Below, one piece after another: positions 62,225-64,000 of a stretch of 64,000 bases of DNA. The notes under the pieces are model-generated. The model saw nothing but the letters and a program-made list of their open reading frames with translations. It did not search any database and was not told the DNA's origin. The DNA is from Flavobacterium sp. 9 (GTDB taxonomy: Bacteria > Bacteroidota > Bacteroidia > Flavobacteriales > Flavobacteriaceae). The DNA is taken from the NCBI RefSeq assembly GCF_002754195.1, contig NZ_PEEU01000001.1:3906001-3970000 (forward strand), written 5' to 3'. A program made the translations under genes and the position numbers. Numbering within the stretch: position 1 is the stretch's first letter; every line of letters starts with the position of its first letter.

Positions 62225-63067
62225 TTATTGTTTGTATTTGATCCCAATGCCCAGAATATATCCATTGCCGGTATTGAAATCATAGATTCTGTGATTGTCA
62301 TTATCGAGCAGGTTATATTTTTTGTTAAAGTCATATCCGGCTTTAAAATTTAGAAACCAGTTCTTTGTAACATTTCTTTCATATTCAAAAGCCGAAGTCA
62401 TTTGTGATAAACTCGCTTTGGTTGTATTTTCATACGAGCTGTTTGGAACGTCTAAATGATAAAAAGTTCCGTTGAAACTATTCGTTAAACTGAATTTGTT
62501 TCGAATATTATTTGAATACGAAATATTCGAATCCGGAAAACCAATCAACACATTACTATGTTCACTCATTTGATAGTTTATTGATAAAGTCGGAATGAAT
62601 TTAGCATAACCAAAAATGGCTGATCTCGCCACTCCAAGTTTAATATTCGTCTTTGAATTTAATTGCTGGCTAATATCAAAACTTCCAAAAAGTAAAAAAT
62701 CAGAAGCATCTAAGTTTCGCTGAAAATTTACCGAAGGAGTAATAGCTAATTCAAATTTTGTTGTGTTTGAAACTTCATGTTTGATTTCAAACGTGTTTTG
62801 AATTTTGTTGAATTGATTCAGATCTTCAACATTATTAAAGCTGCCTAATTCATAATTCACTTTCAAACTTGAATATTCTAATGTATTTGTTATTTGGTTT
62901 TTGGCATTTATTTTTTTGCTGAACAAAACTCCAATACTACTTTCGTTAAAATCAATTTTATCCGTTGGTTCTGTTTTCAGATTCATATTTACTGAAAAAT
63001 TTTCCTGTGCTTTCATACTGAAAAATGAAATTGAAAAAATAGAACAAATTAAAAACCTTGTTTTCAT
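62225..63067 (-). CDS. Outer-membrane beta-barrel protein (DUF6268-like)
   Basis: A 280-residue protein with signal peptide about 1-20 (FFSMKAQ) and alternating hydrophobic/polar strands typical of an outer-membrane barrel, ending with GYILGIGIKYKQ. The layout resembles the DUF6268 family, assigned from memory only. It is the first gene of the operon with the Kelch and DUF4907 lipoproteins, the kinase and the dioxygenase. Function unknown; it may form an envelope complex with the two lipoproteins. Confidence 0.75.
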   Translation of the reverse strand: MKTRFLICSIFSISFFSMKAQENFSVNMNLKTEPTDKIDFNESSIGVLFSKKINAKNQITNTLEYSSLKVNYELGSFNNVEDLNQFNKIQNTFEIKHEVSNTTKFELAITPSVNFQRNLDASDFLLFGSFDISQQLNSKTNIKLGVARSAIFGYAKFIPTLSINYQMSEHSNVLIGFPDSNISYSNNIRNKFSLTNSFNGTFYHLDVPNSSYENTTKASLSQMTSAFEYERNVTKNWFLNFKAGYDFNKKYNLLDNDNHRIYDFNTGNGYILGIGIKYKQ

Positions 63068-63083
63068 TACATATTTATTGGTT

Positions 63084-63091
63084 CAAAAGTA
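63084..63091 (-). promoter_or_regulatory. -7 promoter element of the barrel-Kelch-kinase operon
   Basis: The minus strand reads TACTTTTG, a TAnnTTTG match, 16 bases before the ATG, identical to the octamer before the LytTR regulator gene. Confidence 0.55.
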
Positions 63092-63274
63092 GGTGGCTAA
63101 TGGTTTTAAAAAAAAGAAGATATATGTATGACACTTTTCGATAGACTAAACGCCCCTTTTTAAGGCTGAATGAAGTATTTGATGGTAATAATGTGTTATA
63201 GATGTTTTTTTACCATTTATAGGCTAAAAACGCGTGACGGTATATGTTATAGTGTTGTGCAGAAGAGTCCATTT

Positions 63275-63282
63275 TATATTTG
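63275..63282 (+). promoter_or_regulatory. -7 promoter element of the DUF4270 gene
   Basis: TATATTTG, perfect TAnnTTTG, 15 bases before the ATG. Confidence 0.6.
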
Positions 63283-63297
63283 TTCAAAAAATTGATT

Positions 63298-64000
63298 ATG
63301 CACAAGTTTATATTGATGTTCTTTTTTGCGTTATCGCTAATTTCGTGTGGTACAGATACAGATACGGGTGAGTTTGTTGTGGGGTCAGATTATTTGGCAC
63401 TAAATAATAAAGTTATTCTCGTAGATACGCTTACGGTCGAGATGTCTACAATAAATTTAGATTCGCTTATAACTTCTACTCAAAGCCGAATTTTGATAGG
63501 AAATTATGATGATCCTCTTTTTGGAAAAATAAAGTCCGATAGTTATTTTCAATTATCAACTAACACATATGCTTTAAATAATAGTGGTTCAGATACAGAG
63601 GCAATCAAATATGTCTTTGATTCTATTTCGATGATTCTAAAATATGATAACTATTATTTTGGAGACACTACAAAAGTGCAGACATTTGATATTCATCGTT
63701 TGATCCAGAAAGTTAAACCTAATACTGAGGATAATAATTTCTATAATAATTCAAAATTAAATTATAGTCCGGAAAGTCTTGGAACAATTTCGTATAAGCC
63801 GCGACCAATCGAGAAAGATTCTATTAATATTAAAATGAGCGATGCATTTGGTGCAGAACTTTTTCAAAAATTAAAGAAAAGAGAAGTCACAGATTTTGAC
63901 ACTTTCACAGAATATTTAAAAGGATTTGTTTTAGTGCCTTCATCTTCTAATTCTTCAAGTGTGATAGGTTTTAGTGCAAGTACAAGCAAAGTCAGATTGT
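63298..64000 (+). CDS. DUF4270 family lipoprotein (3' end outside the window)
   Basis: The reading frame is open from the ATG at 63298 to the window edge, 234 codons, and is therefore partial. The N-terminus MHKFILMFFFALSLISC is a lipoprotein signal with Cys17, followed by GTDTDTGEFVVGSDYLALNNKV and VDTLTVEMSTINLDSLITS, then IGNYDDPLFGKIKSDSYFQL, which is the hallmark start of DUF4270. The family consists of large Bacteroidota envelope lipoproteins of unknown function. Transcribed divergently from the barrel-Kelch operon. Confidence 0.85.
   Translation, partial: MHKFILMFFFALSLISCGTDTDTGEFVVGSDYLALNNKVILVDTLTVEMSTINLDSLITSTQSRILIGNYDDPLFGKIKSDSYFQLSTNTYALNNSGSDTEAIKYVFDSISMILKYDNYYFGDTTKVQTFDIHRLIQKVKPNTEDNNFYNNSKLNYSPESLGTISYKPRPIEKDSINIKMSDAFGAELFQKLKKREVTDFDTFTEYLKGFVLVPSSSNSSSVIGFSASTSKVRL

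Overview
The window comes from a member of the Bacteroidota, most likely a Flavobacterium. The DNA is AT-rich. Shine-Dalgarno sequences are essentially absent, and many genes are preceded by the Bacteroidota -7 promoter element TAnnTTTG. The gene content includes SprA, RemB, PorP/SprF-like proteins and a gliding-motility type C-terminal domain, which are hallmarks of gliding flavobacteria with a type IX secretion system (T9SS). The gene order ruvA-sprA-gcvH-vanZ-deoC-remB matches what I remember of Flavobacterium johnsoniae. No tRNA, rRNA, CRISPR array, prophage or intact insertion sequence was seen.

Layout. 1-4.3 kb: ruvB, a secreted esterase, a cytochrome P450 and queG. 4.3-5.0 kb: a non-coding stretch that ends in a strongly folded leader. 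5.0-22.8 kb: a 14.8-kb gene for a 4931-residue surface adhesin (9 repeats of 90 residues, 22 of 96 residues, then repeats of about 198 residues and a T9SS C-terminal domain), followed by a PorP/SprF-like barrel and an OmpA/TPR/PD40 lipid-face protein. This is the usual adhesin-SprF-OmpA triad. 22.8-24.2 kb: a small hypothetical gene set among flavobacterial intergenic repeats, including a 25-bp perfect inverted repeat and a Flavo-1-like RNA. 24.2-38.9 kb: CBS protein, malic enzyme, ruvA, sprA (the T9SS translocon), gcvH, vanZ-like, deoC, remB. 39.0-44.2 kb: cytochrome c oxidase maturation and subunits (cyoE, two subunit III genes, subunit IV-like, a cysteine-free Sco-like protein, Sco1, DUF420). 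44.4-53.1 kb: a DUF4403 lipoprotein, then an ABC (MacB-like) / two HlyD-type adaptors / TolC export operon. 53.1-58.2 kb: small membrane protein, tsaB, mscS, a helical repeat protein, nifU-like, a solo PorP/SprF-like gene and a gamma-carbonic anhydrase. 58.2-63.1 kb, minus strand: a DUF6268-like barrel, Kelch lipoprotein, DUF4907 lipoprotein, LytS-type kinase, intradiol dioxygenase-like lipoprotein and LytTR regulator. The window ends inside a DUF4270 lipoprotein gene.

How the parts fit. SprA would be the outer-membrane pore of T9SS; the giant protein is a predicted T9SS client whose type B C-terminal domain needs an SprF-like partner, encoded next to it. The most notable observations are an apparently perfect 1775-bp duplication inside the adhesin array, a four-hairpin leader with a 57-codon ORF overlapping the adhesin start, a terminator between the adhesin and its SprF partner, the Sco-like pseudo-enzyme beside Sco1, and the kinase-linked Kelch/DUF4907/barrel operon. 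Family names come from reading motifs and from memory; no database search was run.
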